DNA of 64,000 nt from Rubripirellula tenax (GCF_007860125.1 NZ_SJPW01000001.1:434001-498000); one strand, 5' to 3'; positions 28,401 through 33,984 are shown, counted from the first letter of the stretch. The notes: generated by a model from the sequence alone, not told the origin. Numbers and translations are program-made.

Positions 28401-30687
28401 GGCCAGCAACGCATTCGGTGCCGCGACCATCGTGGTCACGATCGAAGACGGCGGCTTGGACTTGGATCTGGCCACGGCAGCGGACAACGGGATCACCACC
28501 GAAACGTTTGTGATCAACGTCACACCCGACAACGATGCACCAACGCTCGACGCGATCGCCGACCAAACGATTGCCGAAGACGCGATCGATCAGTCCGTCA
28601 CACTGTCGGGTATCAGCAACGGTCCTGGCGAATCGGGTCCGATCCGAGTCACCGCGACCAGCGCGAACCCGACTTTGATTCCAACAATCAACGTTGCGTA
28701 CACGTCGCCTGAGGCGGGTGCCGTTCTGAGTTATGTATCGGGTACCGATCAATTCGGTACAACGACGATCACCGTAACGGTCGAAGACGGTGGCGTTGAC
28801 GGCGATTTGGCAACGACGGCTGATAACGGCACATTCTCGCAATCCTTCGATGTCACGGTCACTCCGGTCAACGATGCACCAACGATCGATGCGATCACCG
28901 ACCTTTCGATTGACGAAGATTCACCCGAGCAAGCGGTGTCGCTTTCGGGCATCACCGCCGGCGGTGGTGAATCGGGACCCCTTCGAGTGACGGCGACCAG
29001 CGACAACACGTCGCTGATTCCGAATCCGTCGGTGGTTTACACTTCACCCGCGGCAACCGGCACACTCGCATTCACGCCTGTGACCAACGCATTCGGCAGT
29101 GTCACGATCACCGTCACCGTCGAGGACGGAGGGCTGGACGGCGATTTGGCGACGACCGGCGACAATGCAACGACGACGCAGTCGTTCGTAGTCAACTTGG
29201 CGAATATCGATGATTCGCCGGTCGCAGAGGACGATTTCCTGAACGTCGACGAGAACACCGACATCCGCATTCCTGCGGCCGCACTGTTGGCCAACGATAC
29301 CGATCCTGACATTGGCCCGGGTACGGGTGAACAATTGTCGGTGGTGCCGATCACGGAAATGACGTCAACGCAGGGCGCGATTGTTACGTTCAACACGTCA
29401 ACCAATGAGTTCACTTACGATCCGCGACCGGCGTCCGCATTGCAAGCTCTTGCACCGGGCGAAACACTGGTCGATTCGTTTACCTATGCGATCACCGACG
29501 TCGATGGTGAAGACCCCAATCCGATCGGCACCGTGTTCTTGACCGTATCGGGTTTGAACGATGCTCCCGTCGTCGTTGACGATATCGTTCCAACGCCTGC
29601 ATTGGTCAACGCAACCAATCCGATCATCATCTATCCGCTACGAAACGATTTCGATCCTGATGGCACGCTGGTCTTGGATTCGTTGATCATCACGCTGGAT
29701 CCCATGTTCGGCTCTCTGGCGAAACGAGTTAACAGTTCGGGCGAAGTCGAATTGGCGTACTCGCCGTTTAGCACCTTCACCGGCAGCGATTCGTTCCGCT
29801 ACACGATCAGCGATAACTTGGGCCAACAGAGTGCTCAAGCGACCGTGACGATCGCGCCGAATTCGACGCCGGTTACCGGCACCGATGCAGCGGGTGGCGT
29901 TCCCGGCGACTTGATCAATGTGGACGTTTTGGCCAATGACGTGCCAGTGGTCGGCGAACTCGATCGTTCATCACTGACGATTTCGGCGCAAGCCGGCAAC
30001 GGTGTGGCAACGGTTCAATCCGACGGTACGATCACGTATGTGCCCAACGACGGTTTCTTTGGCATCGACACGTTCCAGTACATCGTGACGGACACCGAAG
30101 GAAACACCAGCGATCCGCAAACGGTGACGGTCAACATCGTCGCCAGCGGACGTGAGAATCCGCTGCTGTTCGGCGACGTCAATGCGGACGGTCGCGTCAC
30201 AGCGTTCGACGCTCTATTGGTCATCAACCGACTCGGACGCGGTGGTGGAGCATCGCAAATCCCCGTCGTGGCCAGTGAACGCGGTCCGAACTTCTACGAC
30301 GTCAGCGGAGACCAAACGATCACAGCTCGCGATGCTTTGCTGGTCATCAACCACATCGGATCCCAAGCCCCGATCATCAGCGGTGAACAAGTCGATGGTG
30401 ACTTGATGGGCCAACCGATCGTTGCCGATTTGGCGTCGACGCGAGGCGGCACGCTGGTGCCTTCGATCATCGAAGCTCCGTCAGCCATCAACGACGCGTT
30501 CCAAACGTGGGATGATTTCGACGCTCCGGTCATCGGAACGCCAGCACCCAAGTTCGCCGGATTCGCAACGTATGATGCCGACGAAGCGGTGGACGCCGAC
30601 CTGATCGATCTGATCTCGCAAGAGGTTGCCGATGACGACGATGGTGAGTCCGCCAACTTCGACCTGGCGATCCTGGGGCTGATCTAA
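10486..30687 (+). CDS. Giant extracellular protein: LEPRxLL N-terminus, two metzincin sites, VCBS/cadherin-like repeats, dockerin
   Basis: 6733 residues encoded by one uninterrupted 20.2-kb frame. Residues 23-33 (LESLERRELLA) form the planctomycete 'LEPRxLL' type export-associated motif; there is no classical signal peptide. A matrixin-like zinc site HEVGHGLGLRH lies at 249-259, with a Met-turn-like LMEPT after it. A PPC-like domain follows at about 302-440. A second site HEIGHAIGLGH lies at 885-895. A right-handed beta-helix-like region spans about 1090-1800, with further PPC-like stretches near 1905-2085 and 3185-3310. A GEVED domain lies at about 4219-4327. From about 4330 to 6550 there are cadherin/VCBS-like repeats, including the 113-residue array. 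A dockerin pair (GDVNADGRV at 6563 and a second repeat near 6605) and a ~105-residue acidic tail end the protein. This suggests a cell-surface or secreted, calcium-stabilised adhesin/protease that may dock to cohesin. Substrate and partner are unknown. Confidence 0.85.
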   Translation: MVQPRPTAKTRRQLRTEKRRLQLESLERRELLAAQLMSSDDVAHAIFAPDTPQDYIDQWENDHQQGTTSLGSEFIGPINLGGSRWTSPTGGAGPDFGDGATISWSFIPDGSEVAGGAAPANSDLVAFLDGIYGGSGNSIQSRPWFPLFQGVFDEWEANSGLTFVYEPNDDGAPQGGGNVGVTGVRGDIRIGGANIDGNFNTLAYNFLPTGGGNAGADGDMVIDTNDSFYQLNSNGANGENRALHNVLMHEVGHGLGLRHVTPVNRTKLMEPTVTQAYFGAQHDDLLAIQSLYGDRFTDNDTIDVATDLGILADTAIQVSDVSIDSNTDIDWYSVDLDAGQVLTLALSPQGQTYVVGPDDGNNGVNDRTVNTRRNSDLSLELYDPSGVLVLSRNAGGLGENEVAAAVAITEAGTYKVAIMGNSPNGMIAGDVTQTQFYTLTAQRSELADPRLIAVATNGGDLFDLDPPDQFENVRQVAPNELTLTFGGTHAIDPASLGAMSVQYSESGNFAVDSVEVPIGYVGLDSAGRNAVLRFAENLKDGFYQLSITTELTSSFGVPFLPSSPEPVPGNPLLTREVIAFEVELGAKVIAVVPQPIVGSTPTANQIEVYFDDADLFRAGSTIGTRAFYQLVDTQNTATTEDDSIVIPTTVAVDAAARKVTLTYPNNLNTYVTDGDSLRLRVGDNSDFTTINVNQQTISGAEPGLTKTTARVVTSAATGNWSTVVVGQQINNVGAVQVTPMVDNAGGILEPGHRDIEVEDHYISPGSRDSNNAITTIPYTFLRNTSYGVNSQGDALFNQMNAEQEKRFLEILDIYSARLGIDFYETEDTGLKLIVGDLSTADPTTVSGPGGTAGLGGPGGVTMDALDFTTSQSNQFGQSFFDVALHEIGHAIGLGHSYDLVSGTVQGSNGNYPDSTRPGPGTEWEFPGEADIIHGTYLHQLESLDVDLYRINVTENGVLKVQTMAQRLADASLLDTRLALYREDAAGKLQLVSSNEDYFGSDSFIDISVTPGNYFVGVSSEGNSLYDPNSGLTSAGGTSQGAYELRVDFKSESATTMTDVDGSLIDGDRDGIQGGIYDFWFEPIDSSTIYVNKAGGAGGGALGSLTNPFTNIPDALAAAEIAVAANGGDGVVVRLLPNGGADSDITTAADNLAFEIGIIQSLNQTLDDGRNLILPGGVHLVIDAGVVMKFLDSRISVGSDDDGNDRSEGSISVQGTPEVPVYFTSYNDRTLGSNSNILNTTSGPGDWGGIEIRSDVDRLQGRNDLSRQGIFQNYINHAVFSFGGGTVSTISRGIDPIYLSEARPELSYNVVTNSSGAAISADPNTFEVTTFTEPRFQRSSVSGNGFASDYERLGPSIFGNTLVDNSTNGLFVRIDTPAGGELETLTLTARFNDTDIVHVLGENVLIDGNAGGPIEESRRPSPIIGVSPTTGGSMAAGTYQYSYTFVDPFGYESPGSVPQTAVVAAGGAVALTNIPAASGRYVARRLYRSTGGAPFQLVADLDKSGRDYSDTVAAAIASAPVLNTADPAVVHGRPDGTLVIDPGTLIKNQGARIELGFGATLIAEGVEGREIVMTGRSDDRYGAGGTFDTNGNGTSTGSPGEWAGIYGAPTSRLSIDNAYIAFAGGVTGVNGGTASFNTVQVHQGEVRIANSIFEDNADGVGSIQGNARRDFAPNDPGTLYFTSTQPSIVGNTFINNEGSAISINVNSMTSNFKTDPGRQTGPADIYEIPPANNGPVFRGNTLSGNDVNGLTVRGEVLTTEIVWDDTDIVHVLRNDIEIGDLHTFGGMRLESSSTESLVVKAENAEILATGRSLDIDDRIGGRLIVLGQPGFPVVITSLQDDTIGAGFTPSGAPQTETVPTTSGAQSGDWQGLRFDEYSNDRNVATATEREGLITGFGDANAEIGAHQELGLLAADEKSGDENVRLGFTVHGAIAADTDKDLYSFEGVAGTAVWLDIDLTDPRLDTVLELIDGNGRVLALSQNSRTEAAAGALTYTNTTLMRAGSALPMQKALGALTSATGDYLDLYSTNDGDSGMRVILPGTTGTRNTFYVRVRSANPASSYSTLAGINSSLVAGGKTSGGYQLQLRLRETDEFSGSVVRYADLRYATTAIVATGLPAHSPIAGELNHPGGLLDLGSFANTDRGAISVAGSLSTGAGGVSPPDVYAFTVDRDGLQGLVPTTNNVSLMIDVDFADGLTRPNTSAYLFNGTTLIAIGTDSNISDDRLTPIIPGQLSTAKDSSRGSFGGRDAYIGPLELNPNGDYQLLLAGPEQVPADMAQFFNANAPNTLARLEPIDSTVRIIDDRFDYSPGNGANDTPVPSAVQGPEALQVGFADDGSNVAPWQFGDIPLIAIREDANAAGEARISIYNPMTGRHDAVIEDFTSGAALGAVAQTTDGSIIGIRNRGNAATQNDANTSTTYSISNEGVVTALGNTGIGTFEFFRTTGANPANTNRSDNEGMEFVSLAFYESPLNENRFLYGVANRGPFDGMTVGTDPANGNNVNGPGELRDGDNLIYLLNADTGAAISRRGRNMIGGFESSDPLDADLLNDFNGNNSGNAYFPDETPWAGTDVVAQIQIPKISPATGLPTGNVTTITTAVGNASTLYAFTDLGAVWEMAITTNASNQYSLGDINGAAALTFDPTLGQIIADTQGNAIQFEQITRGPANFVDVTNDPIGISGLLYGVGRQVGEADAVRRFYAIDIATGATQPIFAFGGDNVTVDDNQAAGEFAGLFFSPLDQSLWHISDTERTTAGHGYGALDDRPAVIGGGSLRFGFDALNDDFNHLSNDIVSGDSDGNNDLDADDLQGFTGYNFIGGAHGSVRSNTLDLSGFSSDDLPTLYFTYLLNSENVNADDNPQGNFNAAGLDDVMRDSLRVMVAGEDGIWRLVATNNMDDNINNRVWDDSRGNVHEYDPVGSNGYTDVGDQRFVQELFDGDTFRQARIDLGFWAGQENVQIRFEFSTAGEARPDQSEIQALPGDQIVNGHILTLTGLMPDSAVTNQGDALTAGIRNFEFNQGLVVQMPTGAQVIAAGGAGVELTRPGGSRIVILSQTAQANGVVVLATDSAEQVATKVETFLGASAARSSSNPAWVGFGNETGTGTYAFGALNQFVLSTPNVSGGADAIIPITIEMTEIEVRDAIQNTIANNIKYADAPASLAAFPVVGNTNAIRVYDLAVSQNSTTNPVSNPGNDTIATAQSLDGNRWTLQNNPQINSSTSRPHQTINGIGDGTYDYFSFTVQNAGDVATFDIDAGAFDTELHLYDAAGNPLNGNDDAGGDPGSTSNLDSFVTHTFTAPGTYVIGVAAFSSDTTPGGITGATVPAGGFYRLHVSLDGAPVTGNTSGRSLTLINGENSGGSNLPGAQFGVYTGGNSLAELLRAGERSRGLGGAMGVYLDDIVIGLADRGESFTNSSQGTTLVDSPYFEPLFYDALSDTVRPITVETTEGAYQVEFRLGREYLGNDNTGKDARVQINERLAEGFNIVVEHTGAEIVDGDTFTLSNGSETLTFEFNDVTVATLTSAPLSSNVPINFTSSDSAGDVADKIRNAINNSSIQSVLNAIATSSSGDNNDPTDPTIFIHGYLAANVLGGINLTSPQSGQTHLTGVITGGNVVRGVDNGDSNRTRDQGVFIVDSNVISFSSGTAIDITAGDFGPGVKVPDEGNRPKPGAVANLPTLSSEDLVHGAVVQNNLLISNGSGINLAGNATGGGPNVYSRILNNTIFNSNVGIDIGNRAAPTLLNNVLVDNNIGLRGINEGPTVIRATVYSGNGQNSTGLGGNGTEAIVNPAGPLFVNPSDANFGLAAGRPNFYPAAGSVLIDSSIGSQLDRTSIIDVKDSLNIPRSPIVVTQRDLAGQIRGDGNTTSGQGSNVNIDRGALDRSDNIGPTATIIVPGDNDSAMIDIDRTDTFLQLSEGVYNFFEVLINDVSGMGPNAGTITPDQVVLIENGRRLIAGTEFTFAYNVANRTMRLTPAAGIWRPDAVYEIVMLNELLTQTDGSTVNPVADLAGNRLQPNRADGQTRFTIVMPDVELDFADSTSPTDTYRSLFTNNGARHALVNENSPRLGKYVDAETDPTAVDSDDIAAVLSVDGNVREAGNGPFTVTSASPDVTITLVSLPAVGDNISITANGFTATFELVEEGGTVAVGRIPVAYPTGATIGEITDLLAAKMETELLARNVQAVPEHIAGTAAITLIAQGDEDGAYIGSFDVPGSGTINGVFLDPITGEVISFLNPLAPGGSELFVEVIGEGLLDAWVDFNGDGDFNDLGERVLANEPVVNGLNSVTLFTPFNAGVSNNTDLSGFTRARFRLSTDGNLAANGLAVDGEVEDYTVVVTQAALPITTNDAYTFDEDVLLDQSGAGQGVAINDNDAGATGIVYDVVENPMFGTLTLDPATGQFTYQPDPDFYGDDSFTYRIEGLQTVGTGAYPVRSEIATVSLTVTPLNDVPFATDKAYVTTELSDTNTPAPITISKADLLVGALPQDDALLRTTPWDEQEQTLTVIQINVLDATGASVEIVPMVSTFVPKDGIHEGTSYVADGVGGFIEAGNLSVNVVNNEIVSVEYIPAAQYNEDNPQTGGVPSLDAFTFTVADDGKTTLPNGNPAAPALSPEITTAVVTIQVRPQNDSPVANDDTIPSTTLTPGPVEDIDFVIPVAFLLSNDTAGPTGSSGTGADDENLPVNGNDAAVQLVTDAPVGTPPANFPVGFQAFPLTTTTGATVSFDSSTNTLIYSRNDDFYGVDSFEYTIVDNGFDVAIDGTRTSNPKYHTATVTLTVDPVNDAPLAVDYSAQTFEDTPITITKTQLIGSAVADASTVQTTSPLDETNQVLEITSLDIDGVVVTAANVVVGQSYDTPNGSIVPSFGADGFLIDVVYTPVADFNADNPLDAGNRRLDFFGFTVTDDGISPLPQGGPDATNAPESSSATARILVRPINDAPVAVDDLVSGTSSDWLAYFAGLPTPTVAPVPTEDIPFVIPRDFVLANDRNSRLAGDDLVDGTNDERDGTNDSTDLAITQTPITTALGSTVTFLANGDLQYTPALDVFGIDTFVYTITDSGINEDAAGNQTAAPLTHFATITVNLAAVNDTPLLDPINDVVTIEDTASLTVVLSGIDSGGGPGEIQDLRVIATSSNTALINDPAVTYTSADTAGTLTVVPNLNAAGTVTISVTVEDAGLDGDFATTADNLTVTQTFEVRILARNDAPIAADDTISSTSTRWNDFFGGVGPVPTEDVPLDIPRDFLFGTNLDPNNDTNGPLTATDELTGINDGPMTILQVPITTTLGGNVIFLPNGDLRYLPPANLSGVDTFTYTVIDQGIDEAIDGTRTLVPMMSTATVTLTVLPVNDPPTISPIGNLVIPEDTLSRVVPFAGVSAGGNESQPLRVTTLSSNPTLINNPAVTYTSANATGSINVVPNPNQTGTAQITVLVEDGGLDGDLATAADNQISSTVFTLTVTALNDAPIANDDALDATEDTTLTITAASLIANDFNAPADATDELTLINDGGLTIQQQPITTTLGGTVTFVAGGNLLYTPPADASGIDTFTYTIFDEGVQQDENLNKTVSPLSDTATVTITIAPVNDVPTLNQPNAVTMLEDTVRPVVLTGITAGGGEVQPARVSVTSSNTTLLPNPVVNYTSPNDTAAFDLVPNADQFGVAVLTVVVEDAGLDNDFDTAADNLSVTKTFIVRVNAVNDVPLLDTIADQQIDEDAVGETVTLTGIAAGGGESQALRVLATSGDATLVANPTVTYTSAESTATLTFQPVADRFGQTPITVTVEDAGLDGDFTTAADNRTTTQTFNLTINPINDAPSLDAINSVTLDEDADQQIVALTGITAGPSETQTLRVRATSDNTSLVPNPSVDYQSPLSTGTLNFVLGPDQFGTATITVTVEDGGEDNDLVTLADNLTSFQTFVITVNPINDVPTITAVADVTVAEDAGPQSVALTGISAGGGETQPLRVSVTSDNINVVPTPTLTYIDGATTGTLDFTSASNAFGAATIVVTIEDGGLDLDLATAADNGITTETFVINVTPDNDAPTLDAIADQTIAEDAIDQSVTLSGISNGPGESGPIRVTATSANPTLIPTINVAYTSPEAGAVLSYVSGTDQFGTTTITVTVEDGGVDGDLATTADNGTFSQSFDVTVTPVNDAPTIDAITDLSIDEDSPEQAVSLSGITAGGGESGPLRVTATSDNTSLIPNPSVVYTSPAATGTLAFTPVTNAFGSVTITVTVEDGGLDGDLATTGDNATTTQSFVVNLANIDDSPVAEDDFLNVDENTDIRIPAAALLANDTDPDIGPGTGEQLSVVPITEMTSTQGAIVTFNTSTNEFTYDPRPASALQALAPGETLVDSFTYAITDVDGEDPNPIGTVFLTVSGLNDAPVVVDDIVPTPALVNATNPIIIYPLRNDFDPDGTLVLDSLIITLDPMFGSLAKRVNSSGEVELAYSPFSTFTGSDSFRYTISDNLGQQSAQATVTIAPNSTPVTGTDAAGGVPGDLINVDVLANDVPVVGELDRSSLTISAQAGNGVATVQSDGTITYVPNDGFFGIDTFQYIVTDTEGNTSDPQTVTVNIVASGRENPLLFGDVNADGRVTAFDALLVINRLGRGGGASQIPVVASERGPNFYDVSGDQTITARDALLVINHIGSQAPIISGEQVDGDLMGQPIVADLASTRGGTLVPSIIEAPSAINDAFQTWDDFDAPVIGTPAPKFAGFATYDADEAVDADLIDLISQEVADDDDGESANFDLAILGLI
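27175..29205 (+). repeat. Array of 113-residue cadherin/VCBS-like repeats inside giant gene
   Basis: Six consecutive units start at 27175, 27511, 27850, 28189, 28528 and 28867 and end before 29206. The first spacing is 336 bp and the next five are exactly 339 bp. Each unit begins with VNDxP or similar, then has a DEDxxxQxVxLTGI segment, ITAGGGE, LRVTATSDNTxL, YTSP and VTVEDGGLDGDLAT..ADN. Two more diverged units lie upstream around 25700 and 26480, separated by longer VCBS-like domains. DNA identity between units is moderate, not high. Confidence 0.9.
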
Positions 30688-30700
30688 ACGTCGCAACAAG

Positions 30701-30727
30701 CTAGGGCAGGCTTTCGGCCTGCCCTAG
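30701..30727 (+). terminator. Perfect 11-bp hairpin after giant gene
   Basis: CTAGGGCAGGC (30701-30711) pairs perfectly with GCCTGCCCTAG (30717-30727) across a 5-nt loop, 13 bp after the giant gene's stop codon. There is no T-run, so it is a possible terminator or 3'-end stabiliser. Confidence 0.5.
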
Positions 30728-30828
30728 TGACCGCGGAAATTCCTTGGATTTTCTTGTACGGATTTCGGGCCGGGTTGTCACTAATTTAGATAGACAACTG
30801 CGGACCGAATTTTGGCGAGAGAAAATCG

Positions 30829-33309
30829 ATGCGACTGACACTGCGAACACTGCTGGCTTACCTGGACAACACGCTCGAGCCTCAGGATGCGGAGATTCTT
30901 CGCACGAAGCTGGCTGAGAGCGGTTTTGCAACGCAATTGGTCCAGCGTCTTCGGGCCGGACTGATCAACCCGTCGCTGGGAGCACCTCGCCCAGACGCAG
31001 TCGGCCCCAATGACGATGCCAACGTGATTGCCGAGTATCTGGACAGCACGTTGCCGACCGAACAGGTCGCCGAGATCGAGCGTGCTTGTTTGGAATCAGA
31101 TTCGCGTTTGGCGGAGGCTGCTGCTTGTCACCAGATTCTGACGATGGTGTTGGGCAAGTCGGCCGACGTGCCTCCGGCGTTGCGGAGTCGGATTTACGAA
31201 TTGCCCGAACGAGAAATCGAGCGGATCGCAGCATCGAGCACACGATTTTCTTCGCTGACCATGGACGGGCCACCGCCCGTGACCGTCGACGCGCTCGGCG
31301 GAGCGCTGAAGAGCGGTTTGGCGCCTTTGACGGACGTGAGTGAGTTGCCGACGATGGATTCGCCCCTGACGCATACCGGCGATCCAGTCACACCGGTGGG
31401 CCCGGCTGACTCAGGTGTTTCCGATGCGCCGACACGACTGCGCGAAGCCGGCGTGACAGCGACGGTTGCCTCGAGCGGCGGAAAAGGACCGGCGATGGCC
31501 GGATCCAAGAAACGCGATCCTAACGACACAGCGATCTACGGCGGTTTGGTACGAACGTCGCGAATCACGCCATGGTTGGTGTCGCTGGCCTTGGCGGGCG
31601 TGCTGCTGTTCGCCCTTTCGCGGATCTTTGCACCGCTGCTGAACCGCGACGACTCGGTGGCACAACTCGACGGTACGAAGACCCTTGACCCCAGTGGACT
31701 TGACCCCAGTGGACTTGACCCCAGTGGACTTGACCCCGCTGGATTTGACCCCAGCGAGATCGATGCACCCATCGACATGACGCCCCCGATGGAATCAATT
31801 CCGACGCCCGAAAACGCGATCGACGACGAAGCGTTTAGCGACGCCGAAATGCTGCCGCCACCTGCTCCATCGCGAGACGTCGACTCAGAACCCAACCTCG
31901 GTCGCGAGAGGGCCGCGCAGCCTGAGGCGGAATTCGAGATGACGGACGATTTCGATGACGCTGAGTTCATGCCACCACCGAAGCCTTCGGTTCTGGCAAG
32001 CCCCACAGCCGACGGTGTTGGCGACGACGAAGCGATGGAAGTTGAACTGCCCGGCCCTGCGGCGTTACCGCCCCCGGAAGCAATGGCAAGCATCGCTGCG
32101 GATCCCCCCATGGCCGACGAACTGCCTTTGGCAACGGATCCCCCGCGACTTGCCCAACCGGCGACCGAAGTAGCGACGATCACGACCGAAAACTCATTGA
32201 TCGCGACCAACAAAGGCGTTGGGGGCGGAGCCCCGAAATGGGTGCGATTGAAGAAAGGCATGACGGTCGTCCCAGGCTATCCCGTCGTTTGCCCACCGAC
32301 ATTCCGCGCAACCATGACGTCGGTATCTGGCTTTGATGTAACGTTGGTCGGACCGGCCGAAGCTGTTTGGGTGGCGGACGAAGAAGGCGAGTCGGCAATC
32401 GCAATCGTAAGCGGGCGCGTCTTGATCAAGTCGAATCGCCCGAATGCGCGTATCGACATCGCATTGGGCAACGAGCTGGTCACGTTGTCGTTTGCGGAAT
32501 CAGCATCGGTCGTGGCGGCAAGCATCAAGCACTTTCGCGCGCCGGGGTTGGACCCGTTGGAGGCGGATAATCGGATCGAGTTGGCGGGCGTGTTGGCGGT
32601 CCAAGGTGCCGTCGGATTGAGTTCGGACAATGACCAATCCGAGCTGACCACGCGACAACAATGGGTCAAACGCAGCGGCGGCAAACCCATGGTCTCACCC
32701 GTCGATGGCGTTCCGCCATGGGTCGACCCGGCCGATCCGGCGGCGACGTCGATCGAAGCCGGTGCACGGGAAGGCTTGTTGGAACTGATTGCGTCCGACC
32801 AACCGCTCGAAATCACGCTCCGCGAAGCCACGCTGTTTCGACGCAGCGAAGTGGCTTCCTTGGCCGCTCAGACTCTGCTGCACATGGGCCAAGGCGACGT
32901 TTACTTCGGCAGCGACGGGATCTTGTCGGAAACGAAACAACGGGCGTACTGGCCACAGCATTATTTGGAACTGCTTTCCGTCGTTGACCGCAGCGCCGCG
33001 TCGGCAAGCCAGCTCGAAAAATCGATCGTTCGAATGGACGCAGCCAATGCGGTACCGATGTTTCGTCTGTTGACGGGCTACTCGCAAAAACAACTGATCG
33101 AAGGCGGTGACGAAGAACTGGTTCGGTTACTCGATTCCGAAGCGATGGCGGTACGCGTGTTGGCGCTTGAAAATCTGCACAAGATGACGGGCACCACGTT
33201 GTACTTCCGCGCCGAACAGGACAACGCCGTCCGCCGAGAACCGGGCATCAAAAAGTGGGTGGCGCGACAACGCAAAGGCGACATCCGATGGAACGAAGGT
33301 GGCCAGTGA
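30829..33309 (+). CDS. FecR/anti-sigma-factor-like single-pass membrane protein
   Basis: 826 residues. The N-terminus contains two related helical segments beginning LLAYLDNTLEPQDAE (about 8-34) and IAEYLDSTLPTEQVAE (about 62-90), resembling the cytoplasmic domain of anti-sigma-type proteins but without obvious zinc cysteines. One TM helix lies at about 247-267 (WLVSLALAGVLLFALS). An acidic, proline-rich linker follows, including a five-unit LDPSG-type repeat. The periplasmic part at about 480-570 has a FecR-like beta-rich stretch (FDVTLVGPAEAVWV, AIVSGRVLI). The C-terminal ~200 residues are helical and HEAT-like. A transmembrane sensor or anti-sigma role is plausible, but no sigma-factor gene is adjacent. 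It follows the giant gene by 141 bp; a functional tie to it is unproven. Confidence 0.6.
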   Translation: MRLTLRTLLAYLDNTLEPQDAEILRTKLAESGFATQLVQRLRAGLINPSLGAPRPDAVGPNDDANVIAEYLDSTLPTEQVAEIERACLESDSRLAEAAACHQILTMVLGKSADVPPALRSRIYELPEREIERIAASSTRFSSLTMDGPPPVTVDALGGALKSGLAPLTDVSELPTMDSPLTHTGDPVTPVGPADSGVSDAPTRLREAGVTATVASSGGKGPAMAGSKKRDPNDTAIYGGLVRTSRITPWLVSLALAGVLLFALSRIFAPLLNRDDSVAQLDGTKTLDPSGLDPSGLDPSGLDPAGFDPSEIDAPIDMTPPMESIPTPENAIDDEAFSDAEMLPPPAPSRDVDSEPNLGRERAAQPEAEFEMTDDFDDAEFMPPPKPSVLASPTADGVGDDEAMEVELPGPAALPPPEAMASIAADPPMADELPLATDPPRLAQPATEVATITTENSLIATNKGVGGGAPKWVRLKKGMTVVPGYPVVCPPTFRATMTSVSGFDVTLVGPAEAVWVADEEGESAIAIVSGRVLIKSNRPNARIDIALGNELVTLSFAESASVVAASIKHFRAPGLDPLEADNRIELAGVLAVQGAVGLSSDNDQSELTTRQQWVKRSGGKPMVSPVDGVPPWVDPADPAATSIEAGAREGLLELIASDQPLEITLREATLFRRSEVASLAAQTLLHMGQGDVYFGSDGILSETKQRAYWPQHYLELLSVVDRSAASASQLEKSIVRMDAANAVPMFRLLTGYSQKQLIEGGDEELVRLLDSEAMAVRVLALENLHKMTGTTLYFRAEQDNAVRREPGIKKWVARQRKGDIRWNEGGQ
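31684..31758 (+). repeat. 15-bp in-frame tandem repeat (LDPSG/DPSGL)
   Basis: Three exact copies of CTTGACCCCAGTGGA (31684, 31699, 31714), a near copy at 31729 and a diverged one at 31744. The in-frame repeat encodes a short acidic linker in the FecR-like protein. Identical copies indicate recent slippage expansion. Confidence 0.9.
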
Positions 33310-33608
33310 GCTGACACGAGTGTGACAGCCGGCGCCAGCCCTTCTGGGTGAAACGGACGACTGCGTTAGGGGCCGTAACTTCCCACAGTCTCGGAATCAT
33401 GTTAACTTCCGCCCCCGTTTCTTCCCAAAACCCAGAAAACGATCGTCTTTTGCTTTGACCTTGCCGAATCAGGGTGTAAACGAGTAGATGGACGCCAATG
33501 TTTCGTCACTTGGCTAAAAAAATGGCCAGGGTGACTCCCACCAACATTCCCACCCTCATTCACGATTTTGGCGCTTTGTCGCTGTCACTTCGTGGGAGAT
33601 GCAATTTC
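33310..33608 (+). other. 299-bp region before BON gene
   Basis: No gene is recognised. TTGACC (33455-33460) with a weak TAAACG 16 bp later could be a promoter, but the -10 matches at only three positions. The upstream frame that reaches 33498 reads as leader, not protein. Confidence 0.3.
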
Positions 33609-33845
33609 ATGACGACGACCGAAATTCAGTGCCGTGACCAACGGATGCTTCAACGGATCGATGGTGTATTGCGATTCGACAGCGAACTGTCGCTTCACGC
33701 TGCCGACGTGCAAGTGTCGATCGAATCGTCACGCGTGGTTCTGAGCGGCTCACTTCCGTCGGCCTCGCTGATTGATCAGTTGGTGCCGGCGATTCGCAAA
33801 GCGGGCGTGCTGAACCAGATTTGCAACAACGTTCGCGTTGCCTAG
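33609..33845 (+). CDS. Small BON-domain-like protein
   Basis: 78 residues from the ATG at 33609, preceded by GGGAG at about 33594-33598. An ATG at 33498 is in frame but gives an N-terminus unlike the family. The sequence shows the alpha-beta pattern of a BON domain: LQRIDGVLRFD, LHAADVQVSIESSRVVLSGSLPSASLIDQLVPAIRKA, then NQICNNVRV. BON domains bind membranes, phospholipids or partner proteins and usually occur in exported proteins; no signal peptide is visible here, so a cytoplasmic or accessory role is possible. The adenylate-kinase-like gene begins about 140 bp downstream on the same strand. Confidence 0.65.
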   Translation: MTTTEIQCRDQRMLQRIDGVLRFDSELSLHAADVQVSIESSRVVLSGSLPSASLIDQLVPAIRKAGVLNQICNNVRVA

Positions 33846-33984
33846 CATTTTGTCGTGTCTCGGCACGGGACATTGACGCGGTTAACGCCTTTGTGTAACC
33901 GACCGGCCAAGATTAAGCTGACGCATTCGGTTCCTATTCCGCTTGCGTGACGGTAACGACGTGCCCAACTCTCTGCCTAACTCG

